The notes under the pieces were generated by a model that had not been told where the DNA came from, did not search any database, and was given only the letters and a program-made list of their open reading frames with translations. Shown here piece by piece: positions 25,593-34,847 of a stretch of DNA of 51,241 nucleotides (position 1 is its first letter; each line of letters starts with the position of its first letter). Position numbers and translations under genes: made by a program. Source of the stretch: Saprospiraceae bacterium (GTDB lineage: Bacteria; Bacteroidota; Bacteroidia; Chitinophagales; Saprospiraceae); the NCBI GenBank assembly GCA_020848995.1, contig JADLHA010000012.1, positions 1 through 51,241 on the forward strand, written 5' to 3'.

Positions 25593-26903
25593 ATGAAGAA
25601 AAACGTACTTGTGCTTGGTTCGGGAGGGCGGGAGCACGCCCTTGCACACCAACTCGCTCAAAGTCCGCTCCTGGGTCAATTGTTTGTGATGCCCGGAAAC
25701 CCTGGTACGGGGAGCCTGGCACTCAACCTTGCCGGTTCTCCGGAAAGTGCGTCGGACGTGATCCGCGCCGTTGAGCAATTCGATATCGGGGTGGTCGTTT
25801 GTGGTCCCGAGGCCCCGCTGGCTGCCGGCGTGATGGATGCCCTCGCCGAGGCGCCTTTTGACCTGCCTCCCATTTGCATTGGTCCGGGAGCCCGTGGGGC
25901 CCGTCTCGAAAGCAGCAAGGCCTTTGCCAAGGAATTTATGGAGCGGCACGGAATTCCCACAGCAGCCTACCGCAGTTTTTCTAAGGACCAGCTTGAAGAA
26001 GCCCTGCAATACGTCGAGCAGCGCCACCCTCCCATCGTACTCAAAGCTTCCGGGCTGGCGGCTGGCAAAGGCGTAGTGATCTGCCAGGACCATCCCTCGG
26101 CTGCTCAGGAGCTGATGGCGATGTTCGCCGGAAAATTTGGAGCAGCCTCCGATACGGTGGTCGTTGAAGATTTCCTCGAAGGGGTGGAGCTTTCTGTTTT
26201 CATTTTAACCGACGGAAGGGACTACGTGTTGCTACCCGAAGCGCGCGACTACAAGCGCGTAGGCGAAGGCGACACGGGGCCCAACACCGGGGGCATGGGG
26301 GCCATTTCTCCGGTGCCCTACGCGACGCCGGAGATGCTGCAGCGCATTCGCGCCGAGGTAATCGAGCCCACACTGGAGGGTCTGCGCAGGGATGGCATCG
26401 ATTACCGGGGTTTTATATTTTTCGGACTGATGCTCTGTAGTCATGGCCCGTACGTCATCGAATACAATTGCCGGCTGGGCGATCCGGAAACGGAGGTCGT
26501 TTTGCCGCGGATGCAGTCCGACCTGCTCTCGTGCTTTATTGCTCTGGGGGAAGGCAGGCTCCGCGAAGTCCAAGCGGTGACAGACCCGCGTGCAGCAGCT
26601 ACCGTTGTGCTGGTCAGCGGAGGCTACCCCGGGGACTTTGAGCGAGGACTTGAAATTGGTCTTCCTGAGCAAGTCCCTTCAGGGAGTATGATCTTTCACT
26701 CCGGAACCCGTCTGGAATACGGCACCCTGCTCACGAGCGGGGGGCGCGTTTTGGCTTTGACCTCGCTTGCGTCGGATGCCGCCGGGGCGCTTGAGGCCAG
26801 CCTGGCGCTTGCCGAATCCGTTGAATTCAGCGGCAAGACCTACCGCCGCGACATTGGTCGGGACTTGCTTTCCGGGAGTGCATCCGCCTCCGACCCTTCC
26901 TGA
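25593..26903 (+). CDS. purD: Phosphoribosylamine-glycine ligase (GARS)
   Basis: 436 aa, normal family length. It makes 5-phosphoribosylglycinamide from phosphoribosylamine, glycine and ATP, the second step of purine synthesis, in the cytoplasm. Seen: N-terminal 'NVLVLGSGGREHALAHQL' (PurD signature), ATP-grasp residues 'VLKASGLAAGKGVVIC', 'VVVEDFLEGVELSVFIL', the strongly conserved 'PNTGGMGAISPVPY' and 'EYNCRLGDPETEVVLPRM', and a C-terminal barrel domain. A GGAGG stretch precedes the ATG by 7 bases, unusual for this phylum. It is 5 bp upstream of murF-alr and probably co-transcribed with it. Confidence 0.97.
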   Translation: MKKNVLVLGSGGREHALAHQLAQSPLLGQLFVMPGNPGTGSLALNLAGSPESASDVIRAVEQFDIGVVVCGPEAPLAAGVMDALAEAPFDLPPICIGPGARGARLESSKAFAKEFMERHGIPTAAYRSFSKDQLEEALQYVEQRHPPIVLKASGLAAGKGVVICQDHPSAAQELMAMFAGKFGAASDTVVVEDFLEGVELSVFILTDGRDYVLLPEARDYKRVGEGDTGPNTGGMGAISPVPYATPEMLQRIRAEVIEPTLEGLRRDGIDYRGFIFFGLMLCSHGPYVIEYNCRLGDPETEVVLPRMQSDLLSCFIALGEGRLREVQAVTDPRAAATVVLVSGGYPGDFERGLEIGLPEQVPSGSMIFHSGTRLEYGTLLTSGGRVLALTSLASDAAGALEASLALAESVEFSGKTYRRDIGRDLLSGSASASDPS

Positions 26904-26908
26904 ACACC

Positions 26909-29362
26909 ATGCGATATACCGTTGCCGAACTCGGTACCCTCTTTTCCTGCGATACTTACGAACGTTCGTTCGCTTCCTACACCGTAGAGCATGCAGAGAC
27001 AGACAGTCGTTCGGTGTTGCATCCTGCAACGACGGTTTTTTTTGCCTTGCGCGGAAGGCGTTTCAACGGGGAGGACTTCATTCCCCAGCTTGCCGGGGAA
27101 GGGGTGCGGGTGTTTGTCGTCGATTCACAATGTGCGCTGAACCTCCCCGACGCATGCCTGCTGCGGGTACCCTCGGTGCTCGACGCGCTGCAAGACCTGG
27201 CCATACACCATCGCAAACAATACCAGATTCCCGTAGTGGGCATCACCGGCAGCAACGGAAAAACCATCGTCAAGGAATGGCTGTACACCCTGCTGCGCGA
27301 GCGTTACAGGGTGTGCAAAAATCCAAAGTCCTACAACTCCCAGCTTGGGGTGGCCATTTCGGTGCTCGAACTCGATCACAGCCATGACATCGCCCTGTTT
27401 GAGGCAGGGATCAGCCAGACCGGAGAAATGGATCGTCTCCGCGAGATGATACAGCCAACCCACGGGTTGATCACCAACCTGGGGGATGCACACCAGGCAG
27501 GATTCTCCAGCCCCGATGCCAAAGCCCAGGAGAAAATGCAGCTTTTCCGGGATGCCGCCAACTTTATTTACCGAAAAGATTACGCGTCCATTGACGCCAT
27601 GGCCACGCTGCATGGCGGCGGAATCAGCTGGTCTCAAAAGCTGGATGCCGGTTACACCATTGACCGTCTGCACAAAAAGCCGCATGGCCTTTCCGTTTGG
27701 TTGCGCCGCGGCAACGCAATTCATTCTTTTGACTTCCCCTTTGAAGACGAGGCCTCCCTGGAAAATGGAATGCATTGTATTGTTGCATCGCTTGAACTGG
27801 GCCTGAGCGCGGAAGAAATACAACGGGGCCTGAGGCAACTGCACGCCCTGCGCATGCGCCTCGAGCAGAAAGAGGGCCTCCGCGGTTGTCTGCTCATCAA
27901 CGACAGCTACAGCCTTGACCTCAAGTCGCTCCAGCTCGCCCTGCAGTTTGTCGACCAGCAAAACCAGTCAATGCCGCGCACCCTGGTGGTCAGCGATTTT
28001 GCCGGACAGCAGGCTGACGACGGATTGCCGGAGGGCGTGGCACAACTCGCCGTGAAATATCAGGTGCAAAAACTCATCGCAGTCGGCCCCCTGATGGCGC
28101 AATTGAGAAAAGTACTCGACCCAAAAATTGCATTTCGCCATTTTCCCGATCCGGAAGCGTTGCTGGCCCACGCCGATGCTTTGGGCCTGCACGACGAACT
28201 CGTCCTGATCAAAGGGGCCCGACATTTCCGGCTCGAGCGCTTCTTTGATGCCCTCAGCCTTTCGCAGCATGACACCACGCTCGAAATTGACCTCAAAGCG
28301 GTTGCACACAACCTGGCATGTTACCGTTCGCTGGCCGGGCATGGGGTAAAGTGCATGGCCGTGGTCAAGGCTGCTGCATATGGCAGTGGACATTACGAGA
28401 TCGCCCGTCTGCTCGAATTTCATGGCGTCGATTACCTGGCGGTAGCTTATCCGGACGAAGGCATAGCTCTCCGGCAAAAGGGAATCCGGCTACCCATTCT
28501 CGTGCTGAATCCCGGTGGGGTCGATTTCAACCGGATGGCAGAATACCGTCTCGAGCCCGAGGTATATTCGATTCGCCAGTTGCTGCGGCTGCTGGAGGAG
28601 ACCGGAGGTGATGGCATCGCCGGGATCCACATCAAATTCGATACCGGCATGCACCGCCTTGGTTTTGGCGAGGGCGACCTGGCGGAGCTGGCCTCCCTGC
28701 TTTCGCAGAACCCCCGGCTGGAAGTTCGGTCCCTATTTTCCCATCTGGCTGCATCTGACCGGTCCGAACACGACGCATTCACCCACCGGCAGGCAAGCGC
28801 CTTTGAAGCGATGTCGTCGACAATACAAGACGTTCTTCCCCGACCAGCGCTGCGACACCTGCTCAACAGCGGTGGCCTGGCGAGGCACCCCCAGTATGCT
28901 TACGATATGGTCCGGCTGGGGATCGGCCTCTACGGGTTCGATGCGGATCCCGGTGTGGCGCGACGCCTGGAGAAGGTGCACAGCCTGAAAACCCGCATCG
29001 CGCAGGTTAAAAGCATCGATGCCGGTGAAACGGTGAGCTACAACCGCTCTGGTAAATTGGCGGCAGCGGGCAAGATCGGCGTACTGAGCATCGGTTACGC
29101 CGACGGGTTGCCGCGACAGGCCGGGGAAGCAGCCTGGCCGGTCTGGATCAACCGGCGGCGCGCTCCCCTGGTGGGAAATGTCTGTATGGACCTGTGCATG
29201 GTCGATCTGAGTGGGATCGAACACTGTACAGAAGGTATGGAAGTCGAAGTATTTGGCAAAAATGCTCCGCTCGAGATGCTGGCTGAGGCTACCGGTACCA
29301 TCCCCTATGAAATTTTATGCCGCATCTCCGGTCGGGTGAAGCGCATTTTCCTGCAGGACTGA
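26909..29362 (+). CDS. murF-alr: Bifunctional MurF / alanine racemase fusion
   Basis: 817 aa. The N-terminal half (1 to about 445) is a MurF-type ligase that adds D-Ala-D-Ala to the UDP-MurNAc-tripeptide: P-loop 'GITGSNGKT', 'NPKSYNSQLGV' and 'INDSYSLDLKSLQLAL'. The C-terminal half (about 450-817) is a PLP alanine racemase: 'LEIDLKAVAHNL', PLP-lysine segment 'VKAAAYGSGHYEIARLL', 'HIKFDTGMHRLGF', 'RLGIGLYG', catalytic-Tyr region 'VSYNRSGKL' and 'LSIGYADGLPR'. The fusion is known in Bacteroidota; it couples D-Ala supply to its use in wall precursor synthesis. A 12-bp palindrome of the dispersed family lies in codons 17-21 (26958-26969). Confidence 0.95.
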   Translation: MRYTVAELGTLFSCDTYERSFASYTVEHAETDSRSVLHPATTVFFALRGRRFNGEDFIPQLAGEGVRVFVVDSQCALNLPDACLLRVPSVLDALQDLAIHHRKQYQIPVVGITGSNGKTIVKEWLYTLLRERYRVCKNPKSYNSQLGVAISVLELDHSHDIALFEAGISQTGEMDRLREMIQPTHGLITNLGDAHQAGFSSPDAKAQEKMQLFRDAANFIYRKDYASIDAMATLHGGGISWSQKLDAGYTIDRLHKKPHGLSVWLRRGNAIHSFDFPFEDEASLENGMHCIVASLELGLSAEEIQRGLRQLHALRMRLEQKEGLRGCLLINDSYSLDLKSLQLALQFVDQQNQSMPRTLVVSDFAGQQADDGLPEGVAQLAVKYQVQKLIAVGPLMAQLRKVLDPKIAFRHFPDPEALLAHADALGLHDELVLIKGARHFRLERFFDALSLSQHDTTLEIDLKAVAHNLACYRSLAGHGVKCMAVVKAAAYGSGHYEIARLLEFHGVDYLAVAYPDEGIALRQKGIRLPILVLNPGGVDFNRMAEYRLEPEVYSIRQLLRLLEETGGDGIAGIHIKFDTGMHRLGFGEGDLAELASLLSQNPRLEVRSLFSHLAASDRSEHDAFTHRQASAFEAMSSTIQDVLPRPALRHLLNSGGLARHPQYAYDMVRLGIGLYGFDADPGVARRLEKVHSLKTRIAQVKSIDAGETVSYNRSGKLAAAGKIGVLSIGYADGLPRQAGEAAWPVWINRRRAPLVGNVCMDLCMVDLSGIEHCTEGMEVEVFGKNAPLEMLAEATGTIPYEILCRISGRVKRIFLQD
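26956..26970. repeat. Dispersed palindrome copy in murF-alr
   Basis: TTACGAACGTTCGTT; ACGAACGTTCGT (26958-26969) is a perfect palindrome in codons 17-21 (YERSF). Confidence 0.65.
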
Positions 29363-29461
29363 GCCGGGGCCCAAGGGTCATGGGTCATACGAATTGCTTA
29401 AACAAGACGTTAATACAGCGGTTTGGCCAATACAAGGTGGCCCCAACACGTTCCAAGTTAT

Positions 29462-29469
29462 TAATTTTG
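29462..29469 (+). promoter_or_regulatory. -7 element of the peptidyl-prolyl isomerase operon
   Basis: TAATTTTG matches TAnnTTTG and predicts a short leader of about 20 nt before ATG 29494. It also supports ATG 29494 as the true start, because the longer frame from 29317 would include the promoter. Confidence 0.45.
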
Positions 29470-29493
29470 ACCGGCTTAACAAAAACCCTGTCC

Positions 29494-31458
29494 ATGAAGC
29501 GAATCGTTTACCCTCTGCTGTTCGTCCTTTGCGGAACCGGGCTCCGCGCCCAGAATGCGGATCCCATTCTTTTCACTGTAGCCGGGAAGCCGGTGCAGCT
29601 TTCCGAATTTGAGTACATCTACAAAAAGAATAACGGCAAAGACGCCGATTACAGCCGCAAGTCGCTCGAAGACTATCTCAACCTGTACACGAAGTTCAAG
29701 CTCAAGGTGCAGGCGGCCCGCGACATGAAAGTCGATACGATTCCTGCCCTGATCAAGGAACTCGAGGGCTATCGCCAGCAACTCACGACGAGTTACCTCA
29801 ACGACAAAGAAGTGACTGACAAGCTCGCGCGGGAAGTGTACGAGCGCCAGAAAAAAGACCTGCTCATCAGCCATATTCTCTTCAGCCTCAGTCCGAATGC
29901 GGCCGGTCCGGATACGACAAAAACTTACAATATGGCAGCCAATGCGATCCGGATGATTGCTGCGGGGATGAAATGGGAGGATGCCGCGAAAAACAGCAAC
30001 GACCTGAATTCATCCCAGAAAGGTGGTCGCCTGGGTTGGTTTACCTCTATGTTTCCCGATGGCTTTTACGCACTTGAAAATGCCGCGTATTCGCTACAGC
30101 CGGGAAAGGTTTATCCCGTTCCCGTCCGCACGCGTTTGGGATACCACGTACTGAAACTCGACGCGGAGCGCCCTGCATACCGAAGGATGGAGCTTGCTCA
30201 TGTATTTGTTCGAAAGGCCTCCAGGGGGAGCGCTGATCCCGCCGCAAAGATGCGGGTTGACAGCCTTTACGCCCTTATCCGGGCAGGACATCCTTTTGAG
30301 GACCTTGCGCGCATGGCCAGCGACGATAAAAACAGCGCAGAGCAGGGAGGTGTCATTGGTTACGTTGGCATCAATCAATTTGAACCCGCCTTTGAAGACG
30401 CGGCTTTTGCCATTGCTGCCGACGGCGAAGTCTCCGCGCCCGTGGAATCCGCCATCGGGTGGCACATTCTCAAGCGTTTGAGAAAGGACGACGAATTGCC
30501 CTACGAGCGCGCCAAGCGCAAGATCCAGGCCGACATTCAGCGCGACGAGCGGTTTACCATTGCACAGGCCGCCCTGGTGCAACGCATCAAGGGGGAGGCG
30601 GGCTACCTGGAGAACGCAGCAACCCTGCAGTACTTTTCTTCTACGATCGACACGTTGTTTTACACCTACAAATGGCGCCCTGCTGAAAATTTGCGCGACG
30701 ACGTTCTATTTTCCCTGGGTGACCGGGAATTCAGGTTAAACGAATTTGCCGAGTTTGTCAAAACCAATACGCGCTTGCGCATGCAGGGTGGAGAAAACAA
30801 AGAATTGGTCAATACCCTGCGCAACATGCTCGGAGAATTCTCCAATCAGAAATGCCTTCAGCTGGAAGAGGGCAAACTGGAGGACAAGTACGCGGATTTC
30901 AAAGCGCTGATGCGCGAATACCGCGAGGGCATCCTGTTGTTTGAGGCCACCAAGTACATGGTCTGGGACCGGGCATCTGAAGACACGGCGGGCTTACGCG
31001 CTTTTCACGAAAAGAACCGGGGCAAATACCGTTGGGACGAGCGCGCGACCATCCTCACGATTCACATCGACACCACAGACAAAGTTATGGCGGATGCCAT
31101 CTTCAAGCATCTGCGCAAGCATACCATCGAGAGTGCGTTTGAAAAATTCGACAAAGACAAAAAGTTTCTTTCTTTCCAGCGCACGGTTGTAGAAAAAAAG
31201 AACCCCGATGCTTATAAGGGCCTCTCGTTTGCAAAAGGGGCTACTACGGACGTGGCGCTGACGCAGGATCTGGCCGGATATAATTTCCGCAAGGTTGAAT
31301 CCACTCAACCGGCGGGTTTGAAAACGCTTGATGAAGCAAGGGGCTACATCATAGCCGATTACCAAGATCACCTGGAAGCGATGTGGGTAGATGAATTGCG
31401 CCGTAAGTACGCGGTAAACCTCAACGAACAGGTGTTTACTTCCCTGATCCGGGGATAA
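29494..31458 (+). CDS. Periplasmic parvulin-type peptidyl-prolyl isomerase (two PpiC domains)
   Basis: 654 aa. Signal peptide 1-20 ('MKRIVYPLLFVLCGTGLRAQ'). The frame is open 59 codons upstream, but the signal peptide and -7 element fix this start. A SurA-N-like helical part (about 25-120, 'LFTVAGKPVQLSEFEYIYKKN') precedes two parvulin domains: about 122-228 ('LISHILFSL', 'SSQKGGRLGWF') and about 232-330 ('ELAHVFVRK', 'EQGGVIGYVG', 'GWHILKRL'). The remaining 320 residues are helical and unassigned. Known relatives are periplasmic chaperones and prolyl isomerases for outer-membrane proteins. It is the first gene of a three-gene folding-factor operon. Confidence 0.9.
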   Translation: MKRIVYPLLFVLCGTGLRAQNADPILFTVAGKPVQLSEFEYIYKKNNGKDADYSRKSLEDYLNLYTKFKLKVQAARDMKVDTIPALIKELEGYRQQLTTSYLNDKEVTDKLAREVYERQKKDLLISHILFSLSPNAAGPDTTKTYNMAANAIRMIAAGMKWEDAAKNSNDLNSSQKGGRLGWFTSMFPDGFYALENAAYSLQPGKVYPVPVRTRLGYHVLKLDAERPAYRRMELAHVFVRKASRGSADPAAKMRVDSLYALIRAGHPFEDLARMASDDKNSAEQGGVIGYVGINQFEPAFEDAAFAIAADGEVSAPVESAIGWHILKRLRKDDELPYERAKRKIQADIQRDERFTIAQAALVQRIKGEAGYLENAATLQYFSSTIDTLFYTYKWRPAENLRDDVLFSLGDREFRLNEFAEFVKTNTRLRMQGGENKELVNTLRNMLGEFSNQKCLQLEEGKLEDKYADFKALMREYREGILLFEATKYMVWDRASEDTAGLRAFHEKNRGKYRWDERATILTIHIDTTDKVMADAIFKHLRKHTIESAFEKFDKDKKFLSFQRTVVEKKNPDAYKGLSFAKGATTDVALTQDLAGYNFRKVESTQPAGLKTLDEARGYIIADYQDHLEAMWVDELRRKYAVNLNEQVFTSLIRG

Positions 31459-31464
31459 GTTTTC

Positions 31465-32349
31465 GTGGTGCTCCGCTTCAATGGTATCCCTCTGTCGGTT
31501 TTTTATGTAAGCTGCCTGGCACTTTTTGCAGCTTGTGGGCGCAAGGAGTCTCCGGCCGGTGATGCCTTTTCAGACAATCCTCTTCTTGCCCAATACGAAG
31601 GCCGCAAACTGCATTACCAGGAAATAGCCAACGATCTTCCTGCGGGTCTCCAGGGCAAAGACAGTGCACAATTTTTCAACAGCTATGTAGACCGCTGGCT
31701 GAAGGATCAGGTTCTGCTTGCCGATGCCGTGTCCCGCCTCGCAGAGAAAAGGGAAATTGAAGTTCTGGTCGACCAATACCGCGACGAATTGATGCTGATG
31801 CGTTACGAGGACCAGCTCTTGAAAGAGAAACTTGACACGGCAATAAGCCGGGAAGAACTGGAAAAGTATTACCAAAGCAACAAATCAAATTACAAGTTGG
31901 AAAGCACCATTTTCCGCTTCGTCATGGTCAAGGCAACTAAGCCGGTTGCGGATTCCCGCAAGCTGGACCAGTTGTGGGCTTCCGGGTATAAGACTGCTGA
32001 TCTGCAGGGGTTACGGCGCTATTGTGACAACAATGCCGAAATATGCTTTCTCAATCCCGGGAGGTGGTATAAATGGGAAGAAATAGGCCGGTACATTCCT
32101 TCGCGCTTTTTGAGTGAGCGGAACATTTCAGGAGGAATGAAACGCGACTTTGCCGATTTCAACTACAGCTATAAGATCCATTTTCTCGAAGTGGTACACC
32201 CCCACGAAGATCCGCCGCTGTCGTTTGTCGCCGACCAGGCGAAGCGAGCCATATTACACGAGCGCAAACGCAAACTGCTCGAGCAGCATAAAACCGAACG
32301 TTACGAAAATGAGTTGCGAAACAAACGCATAACGATTTACAGCCGATGA
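31465..32349 (+). CDS. SurA-N-like lipoprotein of the folding-factor operon
   Basis: 294 aa starting at GTG 31465 (or GTG 31468), six bases after the previous stop. The lipobox is 'LFAAC' with Cys24. The rest resembles the helical N-terminal chaperone part of SurA/PpiD proteins ('LAQYEGRKLHYQEIANDLP', 'FNSYVDRWLKDQVLLADAV', 'EELEKYYQSNKSNYKLE'), but I find no parvulin signature. It is therefore likely a membrane-anchored periplasmic chaperone without isomerase activity. Its stop overlaps the next start by 4 bp (ATGA), so translation of the two is coupled. Confidence 0.75.
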   Translation: MVLRFNGIPLSVFYVSCLALFAACGRKESPAGDAFSDNPLLAQYEGRKLHYQEIANDLPAGLQGKDSAQFFNSYVDRWLKDQVLLADAVSRLAEKREIEVLVDQYRDELMLMRYEDQLLKEKLDTAISREELEKYYQSNKSNYKLESTIFRFVMVKATKPVADSRKLDQLWASGYKTADLQGLRRYCDNNAEICFLNPGRWYKWEEIGRYIPSRFLSERNISGGMKRDFADFNYSYKIHFLEVVHPHEDPPLSFVADQAKRAILHERKRKLLEQHKTERYENELRNKRITIYSR

Positions 32350-33704
32350 AAAAGAGCATGCAGCTATTCGCAATGATCCTGATAGCCGGATCTTACCCCC
32401 TGCAGGGCCAAACCATTGACAAGATCATTGCCAAGGTGGGGACCGAGATCATCTTGTATTCCGATTGGCAGGAACAGATCCAGTTTATCCGGTCCAGACA
32501 GAGCAGTCCGCTCGAAACCTCCAACGAGTGTTCCATTCTGGAAGGGCTTCTCATTCAGAAATTTTTAGTAAACCGTGCCAAGGTAGACAGCGTTGAGGTC
32601 AAGGATGAGGAGGTAGAGCAACAACTCAACGCGCGCATTGAGCAGATCCTTGCCTATTTTAACAATGACCACGAAAAATTCCGCGAATACTACGGCCAGT
32701 CGGTTGCCGATACGCGTGAGCGCTTTCGCGATGATCTAAAAAACAAATTGCTCACTGAGCGGTTGCAGAACAAGATCATTGGAGAAGTGAGGATCTCGCC
32801 GGAAGAGACGCGTCAGTTTTTTGAGCAGATTCCAAAAGACAGCATTCCCTACCTCAATGCCGAAGTAGAATTGTCAGAAATCGTCTATTACCCCCGCCTG
32901 GAAGAAGACCAGAAGGTCATGGCGAAGGAGCGTCTTGAGAAAATTCTGATGCGCATCCGTGAAGGAGAAGACTTTTCCAAGATTGCATCCGTACAATCAG
33001 ACGATGCCACATCTGCACGCAACGGTGGGTTGTTGGGCTGGGCCAAGCGGGGAACTTTCGTCCCTACTTTTGAGGCCGTTGCCTTCAGCCTGGAAAAAGA
33101 TTCCATTAGCGGAATTTTCGAGACGGAATACGGATATCACATCGTGCAGTTGCTTGAGCGCCGCGGAAACTCGGTTCTCTGCAAACACATACTCATCAAG
33201 CCACGTTACTCAGAAGACAACTACAAGCAGGCTCAGCGTCATTTGGATTCGATCCGCGAAGTCATCGTACGCGACTCCATCCCCTTTGAGCTTGCGGTGA
33301 GGCAATATTCTGACAAACGAGCTGAATCCTTTAACAACGGCGGGCAGCTTCTGAATCCAAAAACCGGAACGGCTGATTTTGAAACAGCTGACCTGGACCC
33401 GGATGTTTTCTTTGCAATCGATCAGCTCGATGCAGGGCAGGTGAGCAAAGCGTTTTCCAGCACCCAGCCCGACGGCAACAAAATATTCAAGATCGTACGC
33501 GTAAACTCAAAGAAAGCTCCACACCGTGCAAATCTCAAGGACGATTACGCAAAGATCCAGCAGGCAGCACAAGAGAACAAGAAATCCCAAAAATTCCAGG
33601 AATGGCTGGCGGCAAATGTTCCCAAGGCCTATATTTCACTGGATCCTTCCTTACAGGTGCGCTGCCCCGATGTGGCAGGCTGGGCTGGGGAAAACGCCCG
33701 GTAA
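32346..33704 (+). CDS. surA: SurA-like periplasmic chaperone / peptidyl-prolyl isomerase
   Basis: 452 aa. Signal peptide 1-22. The SurA N-terminal domain (about 23-170: 'TIDKIIAKVGTEIILYSDWQEQI', 'LLIQKFLVNRAKVDSVEV') is followed by two parvulin domains: about 175-273 ('ELSEIVYYPR', 'ARNGGLLGWAKRGTFVPTFEAVAF', 'GYHIVQLLER') and about 277-388 ('CKHILIKPR', 'NNGGQLLNPKTG'). This matches the SurA layout: it escorts beta-barrel proteins to the outer-membrane assembly machinery. It is the last gene of the folding-factor operon; a beta-barrel and LPS gene follow on the other strand. Confidence 0.9.
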   Translation: MKKSMQLFAMILIAGSYPLQGQTIDKIIAKVGTEIILYSDWQEQIQFIRSRQSSPLETSNECSILEGLLIQKFLVNRAKVDSVEVKDEEVEQQLNARIEQILAYFNNDHEKFREYYGQSVADTRERFRDDLKNKLLTERLQNKIIGEVRISPEETRQFFEQIPKDSIPYLNAEVELSEIVYYPRLEEDQKVMAKERLEKILMRIREGEDFSKIASVQSDDATSARNGGLLGWAKRGTFVPTFEAVAFSLEKDSISGIFETEYGYHIVQLLERRGNSVLCKHILIKPRYSEDNYKQAQRHLDSIREVIVRDSIPFELAVRQYSDKRAESFNNGGQLLNPKTGTADFETADLDPDVFFAIDQLDAGQVSKAFSSTQPDGNKIFKIVRVNSKKAPHRANLKDDYAKIQQAAQENKKSQKFQEWLAANVPKAYISLDPSLQVRCPDVAGWAGENAR

Positions 33705-33739
33705 CCTTCTGAAGGAGCAGCACCCCCATCTGCATCGAT

Positions 33740-33762
33740 ACTTACGTACGTTTGTTAGTATA
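33740..33762. repeat. Dispersed palindrome copy between surA and lpxK
   Basis: ACTTACGTACG then TTTGTTAGTATA in the 77-bp gap between converging genes; the only hairpin-capable sequence there, so it may serve as their terminator. Confidence 0.6.
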
Positions 33763-33781
33763 ATCTTCTTATTGGTAAAAA

Positions 33782-34837
33782 TCAGACCCGGAACTCGAGC
33801 AGAAACGAGCGAATGTAATCATCAAATGCACCGGGATCATAAAAATATACTTCTACCGGCAAGACGTATATTTCTGCTCCCCGCTGCCCGAGAAAATTCC
33901 GGTGAATGCGCAAACGCGTTGCATCCTTTTCCGTCGTGAGGATCATTTTGTTGGTATTGGTCACGGCGCGATGCCGAGCCAGCAGTCCGTCGAGTTCCGT
34001 TTCCGTAAAATAGTGGTGGTCTTCAAAATGAAAACTCTGAAGGGAGCCAACCTTAGGTTCGAGGTAGTCGACGAGGTATTCCGCCTGGGCAATTGCACTG
34101 ATGACAGTAAGGTGTACCGAGGGATTGAGCAGGAAGTGCCGGCCGGGTTCAAAGAGGTGATAGGGCTCTCCGTACCGCAACCCTGAAAAGAACAGTTGCT
34201 GTTCCCGTTTCAGGCGCAGTTTGCTGCGCATCAGCTCGCGTTGGGCCCGTTGGAGGCCTTCGGGACACTTGGTGACGATCACTGCATTTGCCCGCGTGGC
34301 CCCGTAAGGCCATTCGCGCAATCGCCCGCTGGGCAACAGAAAATCACGCGTATAGGGTCTGGCATATTCGGTGAGCACTATTTGCAGTCCCGCCTGAATG
34401 GGAAAGTGCTGGTAGCCGTCGTCGAGCACGATGAGCTGCAATTCCGGCCGCTCGCGCAGCATGCGTGGAATGGCGAGTGCCCGGTTTTCCGCAACGGCAA
34501 AGGCAAGTCCGGGAAATTTGTCTGCGATCTGCCGGGGTTCATCCCCCACCTGGCTTGCATCGTGATGCGGTTCGACAAAGAGAAAACCCTGAGAACGTCG
34601 TTTGTAGCCGCGGCTGAGGACCCCCAGTTCGATGTAGGGTCTCAACAGGCGAATGAGGTATTCTACATGAGGCGTTTTTCCCGTGCCCCCAACGGTAAGG
34701 TTACCAATCGACATTACGGGAAAACTGAATCGAACGGATTTCAGAATGCCGGTCTGGTAGAGTGATTGGTAGATGCTCACGCCGATGCCGTACATAACGG
34801 AAAGCGGGAGCAAAATCGCGGCGAGTACTCTGTGCAA
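33782..34837 (-). CDS. lpxK: Tetraacyldisaccharide 4'-kinase
   Basis: 351 aa if the TTG at 34837 is used. It phosphorylates the 4' position of the lipid A precursor at the inner membrane. Seen: N-terminal membrane-associated helix 'ILLPLSVMYGIGV', Walker A 'SIGNLTVGGTGKTPHVEYL', 'GVLSRGYKRRSQG', 'GDEPRQIA', 'VLDDGYQH' and 'LTTEKDATRL', all typical of LpxK. The in-frame ATG at 34954 would place 36 codons inside the upstream gene and add a low-complexity, Arg-rich leader unlike the family; the TTG sits 10 bp after the upstream stop. It is the last gene of the shape/envelope cluster. Confidence 0.9.
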   Translation of the reverse strand: MHRVLAAILLPLSVMYGIGVSIYQSLYQTGILKSVRFSFPVMSIGNLTVGGTGKTPHVEYLIRLLRPYIELGVLSRGYKRRSQGFLFVEPHHDASQVGDEPRQIADKFPGLAFAVAENRALAIPRMLRERPELQLIVLDDGYQHFPIQAGLQIVLTEYARPYTRDFLLPSGRLREWPYGATRANAVIVTKCPEGLQRAQRELMRSKLRLKREQQLFFSGLRYGEPYHLFEPGRHFLLNPSVHLTVISAIAQAEYLVDYLEPKVGSLQSFHFEDHHYFTETELDGLLARHRAVTNTNKMILTTEKDATRLRIHRNFLGQRGAEIYVLPVEVYFYDPGAFDDYIRSFLLEFRV

Positions 34838-34847
34838 ATGCTGCGGG

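Noticed and set aside
25195-25596. 133-codon plus-strand frame in the sigma-purD spacer
   Set aside because: No recognisable fold or start context, runs into the purD start in another frame; kept only as spacer.
25287-26093. 268-codon antisense frame over the purD start
   Set aside because: Low-complexity translation with no motifs; purD on the plus strand is unambiguous.
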